A DNA stretch of 64,000 bases from Thalassospira lucentensis (GTDB taxonomy: Bacteria > Pseudomonadota > Alphaproteobacteria > Rhodospirillales > Thalassospiraceae). A program made the translations under genes and the position numbers. Below are positions 35,778-44,758 of the stretch, piece after piece (position 1 is the stretch's first letter; each line of letters opens with the position of its first letter). Below the pieces are notes generated by a model. The model made no database searches, had not been told where the DNA came from, and saw nothing but the letters and a program-made list of their open reading frames with translations. The stretch spans positions 124,001 through 188,000 of the forward strand of contig NZ_JAATOV010000004.1 of the NCBI RefSeq assembly GCF_011806425.1, read 5' to 3'.

Positions 35778-37466
35778 TTATGCGCTTTTAACGCCTTGAA
35801 GAAACGCACTTACAATATCGCGCATTTTCTCAGCTTCATGCGACAGCTCAGACGATGCCTGCAGCACGTCACGTGCAACACCGCCGGCACTTTGAACCGC
35901 ACCGGTCACCTGATGGATGTTTTCATTCACATCTTCGGTGCCTTTGGCTGCTTCGTCCACGTTGCGCGCGATCTCGCCCGTGGCAACCTGCTGTTCTTCA
36001 ACGGCTGCTGCGATACTGCTTGAGATCTCGTTGATTTTTTCAATGATCTCAGCAATTGAGGCAATGGCGCTAACAGCTTCGTCTGTTGCAGCACGTGTTG
36101 CTGCGATCTGTTCGCCAATGTCAGCCGTCGCACGCGAAGTCTGGCTGGCGAGGTTTTTAACTTCGCTGGCGACAACAGCAAAGCCTTTGCCGGCTTCGCC
36201 CGCACGTGCGGCCTCGATGGTGGCATTCAGCGCCAGAAGGTTGGTTTGACCAGCAATATCTTCGATCAAATTGACAACTTCGCCGATCTTGGCCGATGCT
36301 TCCTGCAAATTACCAACAACTTGGCCGGTATGACCTGCACGTTCGACCGCTTCTTTAGATACAGCAGCTGCTTGCGACACATCCTGTGCAATCTGACGGA
36401 TCGAGGCGGAAAGCTCCTCCGCCGACGATGCGACAGTCTGAACATTACCAGCAGCCTGGGTTGCGGCCGATGCCACAGCCGATGACTGCGAGGTTGCTTG
36501 CTCAGCAGATGCCGAAAGTGTCGAGGCATTTGCCTGAAGTTCCGTCGCGGCAGATGCCACGGCCGAAATTGTCGCACCTGCGTTGATGTCAAACTCGCGC
36601 GTCAGATTTTCAATACGCTCAGTACGCTCGTTACGCTCGGCAGTGTTTTTGGCTTCGACGGCGGCCAAACGATCTGCTTCGATCATGTTATCGCGGAAGA
36701 CCTGAACAGCTTCGGCCATGTTGCCGATTTCATCACCGCGACCGACACCGGGGATTTCAACCGTTTTGTTACCACCTGCAAGGCTTTCCATCGTATCGGT
36801 CATATCGCGAATAGGACGCGCAATCAGACGTGACAGTCCCCACGAAAATACAATCGTCAGCACAGCCACAAGCACACCAACCGCAATCACCATTTTGGTC
36901 GCCAACGCAAACTCTTGGTCACCGCGGAACGATGCCGCTTGTCCGCCAGCCTCGTTGATGGTGATCAAGTCACCAAGCAACTGGCGCATTTCGGTATTAA
37001 CGGATGATGCCTCGCCCAGCATGATGGCACGGGCTTGTTCAGTGTCGTTCTTCTCAGAGAACGCCAAAGCACGTTCCCAAAGAGCCTTATTCTGCCCGAT
37101 CAGCTTTTTTACGCGTGACCATTTGCTGCGTTCTTCATCGGTCGAGATCAGCATTTCATAACGCTGCACTTCAGCAGACTGCTGCATCATACGTTCGTCA
37201 ATAAGCTGCTCACGGCGATCCATCTCAGACTTTTCGCTTGAGAGGATGTGGCCCAACCCCAAGAGCCGGATAATATTCGAAGACGTGCTGATTTCATTTA
37301 GCGCACGGATGCTGGGCATCCAGACTTCGTTGATTTCAGAAGACGTTTCGTTAATCGTATTCATTTTCACAATGGAAAATGTACTTGCGATAACGTTCAC
37401 AATCAGCATTGCACCGAATGCGAATATAAGCTTATTAGATATTTTTAAATTAGACAAAGCGCCCAT
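35778..37466 (-). CDS. Methyl-accepting chemotaxis protein with 4HB_MCP-type sensor domain
   Basis: A 562-aa receptor. Membrane helix 1 ([20 protein letters not shown]), a periplasmic helical domain of about 150 residues like the four-helix-bundle sensors, membrane helix 2 ([20 protein letters not shown]), HAMP, then a long cytoplasmic coiled coil whose hairpin tip contains [25 protein letters not shown] (cited in part), the CheW/CheA contact. Gln/Glu-rich methylation helices flank it. It should signal to the flagellar motor; the ligand is unknown. No che genes are adjacent and there is no C-terminal NWETF pentapeptide. Confidence 0.95.
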   Translation of the reverse strand: MGALSNLKISNKLIFAFGAMLIVNVIASTFSIVKMNTINETSSEINEVWMPSIRALNEISTSSNIIRLLGLGHILSSEKSEMDRREQLIDERMMQQSAEVQRYEMLISTDEERSKWSRVKKLIGQNKALWERALAFSEKNDTEQARAIMLGEASSVNTEMRQLLGDLITINEAGGQAASFRGDQEFALATKMVIAVGVLVAVLTIVFSWGLSRLIARPIRDMTDTMESLAGGNKTVEIPGVGRGDEIGNMAEAVQVFRDNMIEADRLAAVEAKNTAERNERTERIENLTREFDINAGATISAVASAATELQANASTLSASAEQATSQSSAVASAATQAAGNVQTVASSAEELSASIRQIAQDVSQAAAVSKEAVERAGHTGQVVGNLQEASAKIGEVVNLIEDIAGQTNLLALNATIEAARAGEAGKGFAVVASEVKNLASQTSRATADIGEQIAATRAATDEAVSAIASIAEIIEKINEISSSIAAAVEEQQVATGEIARNVDEAAKGTEDVNENIHQVTGAVQSAGGVARDVLQASSELSHEAEKMRDIVSAFLQGVKSA

Positions 37467-37947
37467 TATTCACCCCAAAATAAAGCAAAATTCATTTGCT
37501 ATTTTAGCAGTCAAAGATTCTTGGACTTTACGATTACAAAAACTCGCCCAAAATCTATTCTGCCAAAAGAAGTCCCTGCACCATCAGAAACGAGAACTTC
37601 CGTATCAAGTGGATGATTTTTATTCAACACTTATAGGTATGCGTTCTATGCAACTAAGATAATCAAAACAAAAAATGATTTTTACCTGAGATATTTGAAA
37701 TAAATACAAAAATAATACTTTAAGTTAAGAGTGACATTATATAATCAATCCCCGATTAAAGCGGAAGCCAATCGCGTGCATTAAATGCACCGACACAGCC
37801 ATAATTATATGGCTGTATTAAATCGGGAATTTTCGTTGGAATACTTTGGGAAACGCCAAGCCGCACGCGACCTGGGATCGCAAATCACCCTCGCTTGGCA
37901 AGCATTTTAGAAAACCGGACAAAATAATTTGCGAAGGGGCCTAAAAT
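37467..37947. other. AT-rich intergenic stretch with a predicted three-way-junction structure
   Basis: About 480 bases upstream of the receptor gene, notably AT-rich in 37480-37750. No gene is supported. The right-hand part (37751-37827) holds two perfect small hairpins enclosed by an outer 7-bp stem; see findings. The receptor promoter should also be here but no good -35/-10 pair was identified. Confidence 0.4.
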
Positions 37948-38730
37948 CTAAAGCGGAAGGTAGGTCGGCTTACGTAACATGTCTTCGATATCAGGTAAGA
38001 AAGCCCCGGCTTCATCATGCAAAACGATCCCACGGCGCATTGATAACGGCGAAGCCACCCCTTTGCGGGCAGAAACAATTACACGCAGTGGCGTAGATGC
38101 GCTTTCTTTGCTCCAAATCGGGAAAACAGTCATGTCGCCCGCCCGCCCATGCAACATCCCAATAATGCGATCAAGATGATCGGCGCGATGAATGAGTGTG
38201 ATACGCCCCTTTGGCCGGACCATTTTCAAACAAAAGCCAATCCAGTCTTTCAGATCGGCACTGCCTTCCTGATGGGCTTTTGCCCGGCTTTCATTTGCGG
38301 GCGGCGTACCCCCGGCATAGTAAGGCGGGTTTGAAATCACCTGATCAAAGCTTTCGGCCTGAAGCCCAATATTGCGATCATTGATATCGCCGTGAATAGG
38401 TGTAACACGACCAACCAAATCGTTTTCCACGACATTGCGGCAATAGAGTGCAAACAAATCGTCTTGAAGCTCAATCCCCGTCACGTCGGCATTTTCAAGA
38501 CGCCGCGCAACGCAGAGACCGGCCGACCCAACAGCCGCACCGACATCCAAGATCTTTTGATCGCGCCTGGAATTGATCGAAACCGATGCCGCAAGCAGCA
38601 CCGCATCCACCGCCGCCCGGTATCCATCAACCGGCTGCTTTAAGGTCACCGCCCCACCCAGCAAGAAATCGTGACTGATCCGGTCTTCGGGAAAGTCAGG
38701 AACCTCAAATGATGTAAGCGCGCGTGTCAT
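37948..38730 (-). CDS. SAM-dependent methyltransferase, tRNA1(Val) A37 N6-methyltransferase type
   Basis: A 260-aa Rossmann methyltransferase. ILDVGAAVGSAGLCVARRL binds SAM, VTGIELQDDLFALYCRN carries the acidic motif II, and VISNPPYYAGGTPP is the NPPY motif that positions an exocyclic amine of adenine, as in TrmN6/YfiC. An HWDDH-like tail is absent. Its place beside DUF2007 and the polyprenyl synthase gene is conserved in many alphaproteobacteria. The exact substrate (tRNA-Val A37) is an inference from the family. Confidence 0.85.
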   Translation of the reverse strand: MTRALTSFEVPDFPEDRISHDFLLGGAVTLKQPVDGYRAAVDAVLLAASVSINSRRDQKILDVGAAVGSAGLCVARRLENADVTGIELQDDLFALYCRNVVENDLVGRVTPIHGDINDRNIGLQAESFDQVISNPPYYAGGTPPANESRAKAHQEGSADLKDWIGFCLKMVRPKGRITLIHRADHLDRIIGMLHGRAGDMTVFPIWSKESASTPLRVIVSARKGVASPLSMRRGIVLHDEAGAFLPDIEDMLRKPTYLPL

Positions 38731-38818
38731 CAGGCGTCTCTATGTGCGTTAGATTTTCTTTTGTCTGGGACTTTAAGGAAGCCTTGTTCAGTTCCTTAAA
38801 CACCTCGGGCCACAAATA

Positions 38819-39085
38819 TTACTCGGACGTCAGCTCGTCCTTTTCATCTTTTGCGTCTTGGGCTGCGTTATGGGCATCAAGTTCGCGTCTGGCAATATCA
38901 AGAATGTATTTCGCACGACTTTCCTCTGCGCTGTCGACCATCAAGCGCCTTGGCAGCGCACCGATTGATCCATCAAGGATGCTGGCGTGATAATCAAAGA
39001 TGTGGCTTGAAATGCCTTCGTCCTCCAGCACCGATTGTGCCCAGCTTAATTCAATCGGGTCGTTGCTGCGAAACAGTTCGATCAT
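38819..39085 (-). CDS. DUF2007 domain protein
   Basis: An 88-aa protein. MIELFRSNDPIELSWAQSVLEDEGI with SILDGSIGALPRRLMV is the DUF2007 pattern (short beta-alpha unit, sometimes called a putative signal transducing domain). The tail is highly charged. Function is not known. It lies between the methyltransferase gene (same strand) and the divergent polyprenyl synthase gene. Confidence 0.88.
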   Translation of the reverse strand: MIELFRSNDPIELSWAQSVLEDEGISSHIFDYHASILDGSIGALPRRLMVDSAEESRAKYILDIARRELDAHNAAQDAKDEKDELTSE

Positions 39086-39389
39086 TTAGCGTTTCCCCTT
39101 AATGTTCTGAAATATTTTGGTCAATTGGCAGGTTGCGCGGTGGGTTACCAGGACGGTTTGCGATCTAGTATCCATATCATACGTATATTAATGTGGTGAC
39201 CAATTGCGGGTGATTTAACAATTTCACCCCAAAGACCGCCATTTATCTGGGATTGCACCTTTTGCATCACAGCATTTGTTCACTTGACCGGTATGCCCTT
39301 GGCTATCTATGTTGAGGCCGCCTGAAGTTATTTGCAATCTTCGCTATATACAGGCCGCGAAGATGCCATAGAAAAAGTCGGAATACAGC
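39086..39389. other. Divergent intergenic region between DUF2007 and the polyprenyl synthase gene
   Basis: About 300 bases that must hold both divergent promoters. A TTGACC box at 39284-39289 with TCTATG 16 bases on, and a TATATA at 39345-39350, are possible plus-strand promoter elements; neither is a strong match as a pair. No gene seen. Confidence 0.35.
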
Positions 39390-40400
39390 GTGACCAATAC
39401 CGCACCGCAGACAAAGCCTCAGCCGAGCCTTGATTCACTGGTTCACCTTGTTGACGCCGATATGAAACGCGTCAATCAGGTCATCATTGATAATATGCAC
39501 AGCGAAGTTGCGCTGATCCCCCAATTGGCGTCTCATCTTGTTGCCGCGGGTGGCAAGCGTATGCGCCCGATGCTGACACTGGCATCCGCCCAGCTTTGCG
39601 GTTATGGCGATGGCTCAGATTCAGTTAATCTCGCAGCCTGCGTTGAGTTCATTCACACCGCAACACTGTTACATGATGATGTGGTTGATGAAAGCCAGCT
39701 GCGCCGTGGGCAGGCATCTGCCAATGCGCTGTTTGGCAACGAAGCCAGCGTTCTGGTCGGCGACTTCCTGTTTGCCCGTGCCTTTGTTGTCATGGTCAAA
39801 ACCGGTTCGCTTCGCGTTCTTGATATTCTGGCCCAAGCATCCGCTGTGATTGCCGAGGGTGAAGTTCTTCAGCTGTCGACGGCCAATGACATGGCAACCA
39901 GCGAAGAAGCCTATCTTGAAGTCATCACAGCCAAAACCGCCGCCCTGTTTGGGGCCGCGTCGCAAATTGGTGCGGTAATTGCCAATCGTTCCGCCGAAGA
40001 CGAAGAAGCCCTGCGTCTTTATGGTATTTATCTTGGCACGGCTTTCCAGCTGATTGATGACATTCTGGATTACTCGGCCCATCAGGCAACACTTGGCAAA
40101 ACAGTTGGCGATGATTTCCGCGATGGTAAAGTGACCCTTCCGGTGATTATTTCCTATGCCAAGGGCGATGACGACGAAAAAGCCTTCTGGCGTCGCTGCA
40201 TGGAAGATCAGAACTTTGAAGATGGCGACCTTGACCGTGCACAACAGCTGATCCGCAAACATGATGCGCTTGAAGCGTCGATGAACCGTGCGCGTGAATA
40301 TGGCCAGATGGCCATTGAAACCCTGACCCGCTTTGAAGATGGTGCGATCAAAGACGCCATGATCGAAGCGGTCGAGTTCTGCATTTCGCGTCCTTACTAA
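39390..40400 (+). CDS. ispB: Polyprenyl (octaprenyl-type) diphosphate synthase
   Basis: A 336-aa trans-isoprenyl diphosphate synthase. Both Asp-rich motifs are present: LLHDDVVDES (FARM) near residue 93 and LIDDILDYSA (SARM) near residue 219, plus GGKRMRPML for substrate phosphate binding and the GKTVGDDFRDGKVTLP loop. It should make the C40-C50 side chain of ubiquinone. Chain length cannot be assigned. The start is GTG at 39390 with GGAA upstream. Confidence 0.93.
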   Translation: MTNTAPQTKPQPSLDSLVHLVDADMKRVNQVIIDNMHSEVALIPQLASHLVAAGGKRMRPMLTLASAQLCGYGDGSDSVNLAACVEFIHTATLLHDDVVDESQLRRGQASANALFGNEASVLVGDFLFARAFVVMVKTGSLRVLDILAQASAVIAEGEVLQLSTANDMATSEEAYLEVITAKTAALFGAASQIGAVIANRSAEDEEALRLYGIYLGTAFQLIDDILDYSAHQATLGKTVGDDFRDGKVTLPVIISYAKGDDDEKAFWRRCMEDQNFEDGDLDRAQQLIRKHDALEASMNRAREYGQMAIETLTRFEDGAIKDAMIEAVEFCISRPY

Positions 40401-40512
40401 CCCGACCAAGTAACACGTATTTTCCTAATTTATGCCGGGGTTCGCCGTGCATGGGGCAAAAATATCTTGCGTCATGCGCAAGAAACCATTATCACCCGGC
40501 TTCGCAGAATGA

Positions 40513-40589
40513 CGGAGCGTAGCTCAGCCTGGTAGAGCACTGTCTTCGGGAGGCAGGGGTCGGAGGTTCGAATCCTCTCGCTCCGACCA
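40513..40589 (+). tRNA. tRNA-Pro (anticodon CGG), copy 1
   Basis: A 77-nt cloverleaf: acceptor CGGAGCG/CGCTCCG, anticodon stem CTGTC/GGCAG with loop TTCGGGA (CGG), T loop TTCGAAT, encoded CCA. A weak promoter (TTGCGT at 40467, 16 bases, TTATCA) may drive it. It has its own terminator. Confidence 0.97.
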
Positions 40590-40595
40590 TCATTC

Positions 40596-40633
40596 AAAGG
40601 CCCTGAAACGATCCGTCGTTTCAGGGCCTTTTG
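40596..40633 (+). terminator. Terminator of tRNA-Pro copy 1
   Basis: A perfect 16-bp inverted repeat (40596-40611 with 40616-40631) with a TCCG loop and ending in TTTT, 6 bases after the CCA. Confidence 0.92.
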
Positions 40634-40790
40634 CGTTTGGAATGATCGCAAAACAACAGCTTTTGGGTGATCTTGATTTGCGGTCGGGCAACCCTGTGCT
40701 GAATGTTGGCGATTTGCAAAATTTTTCGCCCGAAACGGCTTGATTACACTTGATCCGCGCCAAAAGAAGAGCTAAACCTCCCGCCACTGA

Positions 40791-40867
40791 CGGAGCGTAG
40801 CTCAGCCTGGTAGAGCACTGTCTTCGGGAGGCAGGGGTCGGAGGTTCGAATCCTCTCGCTCCGACCA
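40791..40867 (+). tRNA. tRNA-Pro (anticodon CGG), copy 2
   Basis: A 77-nt tRNA identical in sequence to copy 1, 278 bases further on. The flanks are unrelated except for TGA before and CCATCA after, and it has a different terminator, so the repeat is limited to the gene. A possible promoter is TTGATC at 40750 with TAAACC 17 bases later. Confidence 0.97.
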
Positions 40868-40872
40868 TCAGT

Positions 40873-40906
40873 CGGGCGGTCCTTTTTTTAAAGGATCGCC
40901 CGTTTT
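40873..40906 (+). terminator. Terminator of tRNA-Pro copy 2
   Basis: CGGGCGGTCCTT (40873-40884) pairs with AAGGATCGCCCG (40891-40902) with one G-U pair, followed by TTTT. Confidence 0.9.
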
Positions 40907-41420
40907 CATTTTGGCGTACTGCCACGCAAAACAGCCTTCCCCGTTCCATAAACGCAAGCCCCCTTAAAACACAGATGCTTTGACCTGTTCGTCGCATGAG
41001 CAAACCGCATGCTCATAGACCAGCGATCCCTCATCAACATCGTCACGACCACCATCGGTGTGCCAAATGGCACGTTTGCCCTACTCAAAAGGCAACCTTC
41101 CGGCAAAAAAATTTTGTAAACGGCGAGGATTGTTGAACTTTTAAGGATAGGACCAAGTTGCAGCCTAAGCATTTGAATAAATACGCATTATCGTGCGTAA
41201 ATTCTGGTTTCATTAATGGGTGCAAACCATTTTTCGACCAACTTATGAGATATTTTATTGCGCTGCGCGCGAAACAAACTTGCCCATAGTTGCGGATTAC
41301 GCTTATTCTTTGCCCTGCAACATCAAAATCGGCGGAAAACCGCACCAATAATAACAGCAAAACGCGGTGGCCCGCTTTACGTGGTATTACCAATTTCGGA
41401 CTTCTTAGGGAGGAAGACGA
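40907..41420. other. Intergenic stretch upstream of the TRAP operon
   Basis: About 510 bases without a convincing gene. It contains a perfect 14-base dyad (GTGCCA-AA-TGGCAC, 41060-41073) that might be an operator, about 350 bases before the dctP start. The dctP ribosome site AGGGAGGAAG lies at its right end. Two minus-strand open frames here have no family features. Confidence 0.4.
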
Positions 41421-42482
41421 ATGAGTTTTTCTAAACTGTTAAAGTCGGCAACCTGTGTCGCGGTTCTTGCGGCGGCAGCATTTTCGGCTGCTCCGTCTGA
41501 TGCGAACGCGCAAGAACGCGTGCGTTGGAAAATGGGTTCGACCTATCCGGGCAGCCTGACCCAGCTTGGGACGCTGGGCAAACGTGTTGACGACAAAATC
41601 GACGAGGTTTCCGGCGGCAATATTAAGATCAAATTCTACGAGCCGGGCGCACTTGTGCCTGCCCTAGAAGTATTTGATGCGGTTTCCACTGGTTCCATTG
41701 ATGCAGCCTTTTCCACCCCGGGCTACTGGGCAGGTAAAGTTCCGGCTCTTCAGCTTTTTGGCGCAGTACCGTTTGGGCCCCAAGCAGGCGAATACCTTGC
41801 GTGGGTTAAATTTGGCGGCGGTCAGGAAATCTTTGACCGGCTCTATGCGGAACATGGAATCAAGTCGCTGTTCTGCGGGCTGATCGCGCCAGAGGCTTCT
41901 GGTTGGTTTTCCAAGGAAATCAATTCGGTTGATGACCTCAAGGGCCTAAAAATGCGCTTCTTTGGTCTTGGCGCCAAAGTGATGGAAAAACTTGGTGTTT
42001 CCACCCAGCTTCTGTCAGCGGGCGATATCTATCCAGCGCTTGAGCTGGGCACCATTGATGCGACCGAATTTTCCATGCCGGCGATCGATCTGAAACTTGG
42101 GTTCTATCAGGTTGCCAAATACTATTACTTCCCTGGTTGGCATCAGCAGTCGACCTTCTTTGATCTGATGATGAACAAAGAAAAATGGGATGCACTTTCT
42201 GATACCCAGCGCGCACAGATTGAATCTGTTTGTAACGACAACCTTGCATACGGTTTTGCAGAAGGTGAAGCGATACAGTTCGCGGCCCTGAAAGAACTTC
42301 AGGAAAAAGGCGTGAATATCAAAAAGTGGTCGCCAGAAATGCTCGATGCAATGCGGGGTGCTTGGGAAGAAGTGGCAGGTGAACTTTCAAGCCAGGATGC
42401 AGACTTCAAAGAAGCCTATGACAGTTTGCAGTCGTTCCGCGCAGATTACAAAATCTGGAAAGACATCGGCTATCTTGATTAA
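41421..42482 (+). CDS. dctP: TRAP transporter substrate-binding protein, DctP family (TakP-like)
   Basis: A 353-aa periplasmic protein. Signal peptide: basic start, VAVLAAAAFSAAPSDANA, cleaved near residue 30. The mature protein has the TRAP features: GWFSKEINSVDDLKGLKMRF with the Arg that binds the carboxylate of the ligand, LSAGDIYPALELGTIDATEF, and KYYYFPGWHQQ. The GGGQEIFDRLY and YYYFPGWH segments resemble TakP, which binds 2-oxo acids, but ligand assignment is inference. A strong RBS (AGGGAGGAAG) precedes the ATG. First gene of a dctPQM operon. Confidence 0.93.
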   Translation: MSFSKLLKSATCVAVLAAAAFSAAPSDANAQERVRWKMGSTYPGSLTQLGTLGKRVDDKIDEVSGGNIKIKFYEPGALVPALEVFDAVSTGSIDAAFSTPGYWAGKVPALQLFGAVPFGPQAGEYLAWVKFGGGQEIFDRLYAEHGIKSLFCGLIAPEASGWFSKEINSVDDLKGLKMRFFGLGAKVMEKLGVSTQLLSAGDIYPALELGTIDATEFSMPAIDLKLGFYQVAKYYYFPGWHQQSTFFDLMMNKEKWDALSDTQRAQIESVCNDNLAYGFAEGEAIQFAALKELQEKGVNIKKWSPEMLDAMRGAWEEVAGELSSQDADFKEAYDSLQSFRADYKIWKDIGYLD

Positions 42483-42592
42483 TCCAACGGTCTGAGAGAC
42501 TGCCTTCGCAGTCCATAAAAACAAGTCACGGCAAGGCCGGGTCCGCATGCCCCGGCCTTGCCAGTGAAGGAAAAGACCTGGGAGACTTTTCT

Positions 42593-43177
42593 ATGGAAGC
42601 GCTACTGAAAGTAAGTGACGGCATTGATGCCATCGTCACGCGTATTGGCAAATGGGCGTCGCTGCTTGCGATCCCGCTGATGCTGACCATCATTTATGAC
42701 GTCATCCAACGCAAGTTTGGCGGTCAGGGATCGATCAAGCTGCAGGAACTTGAATGGCACCTGCATACGGGCCTGTTTATGCTGTGCTTTGGGTTTGGCT
42801 ATATTCGCGATTCTCATGTCCGCATCGAACTGATCCGCGACAACCTTCGCCCCCGCACACGTGCAATTGTCGAAATGATTGGCGGCATTGTTTGTGTTCT
42901 GCCGTTCTGCGCCTTGGTGCTGTATTTCGGTTTTGATTTTGTCGCACGTTCTTTTGACGCCCACGAGGTATCTGCCTCGACCACCGGCTTGACCCATCGT
43001 TGGATCATCAAGTCGACCATCCCTATCGGCTTTGGCCTTCTCGCCATGGCGGGGCTTTCAGTCTTTTTGAAATGCTTCGTCTTTGTCTTTGGACCAACCG
43101 ATCTGCATAAGCGTGCAGGTTATTACGTTGGCACCCACCACGCAGACCTTGGCGAAGTTGCCAAGATCGAAGACTAA
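42593..43177 (+). CDS. dctQ: TRAP transporter small permease, DctQ family
   Basis: A 194-aa membrane protein with four hydrophobic helices (for example LLAIPLMLTIIYDVIQRKFG, LHTGLFMLCFGFGYIRDSHV, IGGIVCVLPFCALVLYFGFDF). The helix 2 region ELEWHLHTGLFML is typical of DctQ. It pairs with DctM to form the transporter, driven by the sodium gradient. GGGAGA lies before the ATG; it starts 110 bases after dctP and 21 bases before dctM. Confidence 0.92.
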   Translation: MEALLKVSDGIDAIVTRIGKWASLLAIPLMLTIIYDVIQRKFGGQGSIKLQELEWHLHTGLFMLCFGFGYIRDSHVRIELIRDNLRPRTRAIVEMIGGIVCVLPFCALVLYFGFDFVARSFDAHEVSASTTGLTHRWIIKSTIPIGFGLLAMAGLSVFLKCFVFVFGPTDLHKRAGYYVGTHHADLGEVAKIED

Positions 43178-43198
43178 GCCGAACAGGGATACCTCCAA

Positions 43199-44590
43199 AT
43201 GGATAACTTCTATATCGAAGACTGGTTTCCGCTGTTCATGTTTGCCTGTATCGGCATCTTTGTGTTCACGGGGCTTCCGGTCGCCTTTGTTATTGCGGGC
43301 ATCGGGATTGGCTTTGGCTTTCTTGGCATTGCCTATGATGTTTTCTCGTTTATTGAATTCTTCAACATCGTTTCGCGCATCTGGGGTGGCATCGCCGAAA
43401 ACATGGTGATGGTTGCTGTGCCGATGTTTATTTACATGGGCACGATGCTTGAAAAAAGCGGTGTCGCCGAAGACCTTCTCGAATGCCTGAATATGCTTCT
43501 GCGCAAGGTTCCAGGTGGCTTGGCCCTGTCGGTAACCTTGATGGGAACCATCATGGCCGCGACCACAGGGATCATCGGTGCGTCGGTTGTGATGATGACG
43601 CTTCTGGCCTTGCCGGTGATGCTGCGGCGTAATTACGACCCGTCGCTTGCGACCGGGACGATTGCCGCATCGGGCACCCTTGGCATCCTGATACCACCAT
43701 CCATCATGCTGGTTCTGATGTCTGATTTGTTGTCGGTTTCTGTCGGCAATCTGTTTTTGGCGTCGATCTTGCCAGGCCTGCTTTTGGCAAGTCTTTACAC
43801 GGTCTATATCTTTGTACGTTGTCAGCTAAACCCGTCGCTTGCACCGCCCCTGCCAGAGGGCGAGGCTGTTCACGGCAAAGACCTTTTGATGATGATGCTC
43901 AAAAGCTTCCTGCCGCCGGTGTTTTTGATTGTGCTGGTGCTGGGTTCCATTTTTGCGGGCTTTGCCACCCCGACGGAGGCCGCTGGCGTGGGTGCCGTTG
44001 GTGCGACCTTCCTTGCATTCGTGAAAGGGCGTCTGAAATGGCCGGTTCTTAAGGATGTTTGCGAACGGTCTGCGCTGACCGGGGCGATGCTGTTCTTCCT
44101 GTTTGCCGGGGCAACCGTCTTTTCCTATGTGTTCCGATCCCTTGGCGGGGATGACCTTGTCATTGATCTTGTCGAAAGTGCCGGCCTTGGATCGTGGGGC
44201 GTTTTGCTGCTTCTGATGCTGATCGTCTTTATTCTTGGCTTCTTCTTTGACTGGGTTGAAATCACCCTGATTGTTCTGCCGATCTTTGCACCGGTTATCG
44301 CCCAGCTTGATTTTGGACATCATCTTGATGTCGGCGGATTGGGTGCAACCGAAACGCAGGTTCTGACATGGTTTGCGGTCCTTGTGGCGGTTAACTTGCA
44401 AACAAGCTTCTTAACCCCGCCCTTTGGCTTTGCCCTCTTTTACCTTAAGGGCGTCGCGCCAAAATCGATTTCCATTCAACAGATCTACAAAGGCATCATT
44501 CCCTTTGTGCTGTTGCAGGTCATCGGATTGATTCTGGTAATGGCCTTCCCGGAAATTGCACTCTGGATGCCCAACACCCTCTTGGAATAG
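43199..44590 (+). CDS. dctM: TRAP transporter large permease, DctM family
   Basis: A 463-aa protein with about 12 membrane helices. The conserved DctM stretches are VAVPMFIYMGTMLEKSGVAEDLL, SVTLMGTIMAATTGIIGASVVMMTLLALPVMLRR (cited in part), ASGTLGILIPPSIMLVL and QTSFLTPPFGFALFYLKGVAP. It is the ion-coupling subunit. Same operon as dctP and dctQ; a stem-loop follows. Confidence 0.95.
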   Translation: MDNFYIEDWFPLFMFACIGIFVFTGLPVAFVIAGIGIGFGFLGIAYDVFSFIEFFNIVSRIWGGIAENMVMVAVPMFIYMGTMLEKSGVAEDLLECLNMLLRKVPGGLALSVTLMGTIMAATTGIIGASVVMMTLLALPVMLRRNYDPSLATGTIAASGTLGILIPPSIMLVLMSDLLSVSVGNLFLASILPGLLLASLYTVYIFVRCQLNPSLAPPLPEGEAVHGKDLLMMMLKSFLPPVFLIVLVLGSIFAGFATPTEAAGVGAVGATFLAFVKGRLKWPVLKDVCERSALTGAMLFFLFAGATVFSYVFRSLGGDDLVIDLVESAGLGSWGVLLLLMLIVFILGFFFDWVEITLIVLPIFAPVIAQLDFGHHLDVGGLGATETQVLTWFAVLVAVNLQTSFLTPPFGFALFYLKGVAPKSISIQQIYKGIIPFVLLQVIGLILVMAFPEIALWMPNTLLE

Positions 44591-44614
44591 GCACCCTACA
44601 CCGAAAAATTTGAA

Positions 44615-44645
44615 AACAAGGCGCTGCTTGATGCAGCGCCTTGTT
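44615..44645 (+). terminator. Stem-loop after the dctPQM operon
   Basis: A perfect 13-bp stem (AACAAGGCGCTGC with GCAGCGCCTTGTT) with a 5-base loop, 25 bases after dctM. No long T-run follows, so the stem may act as a weak terminator or mRNA end. Confidence 0.65.
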
Positions 44646-44688
44646 CGTATCTCGCCCATCCCACCTTCAATCCCTAAACCCCAAACAC

Positions 44689-44714
44689 ACAAAAGCCGCC
44701 CAAAAGGCGGCTTT
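44689..44714 (-). terminator. Terminator of the DUF2336 gene
   Basis: AAAGCCGCC pairs with GGCGGCTTT; on the minus strand the stem is followed by TTTTG. It lies about 45 bases past the DUF2336 stop codon. Confidence 0.7.
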
Positions 44715-44758
44715 CACTAAATAACCTAGTGTCTTGCTCGTGCGACAGCGTCAGTACA

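Noticed and set aside
40513-40867. Possible genomic-island attachment sites at duplicated tRNA-Pro
   Set aside because: No integrase, no partial tRNA copy and no change of gene content next to it; both copies are complete genes.
40590-41003. Minus-strand open frame of 137 codons
   Set aside because: Overlaps tRNA-Pro copy 2 and both terminators; composition is that of translated tRNA.
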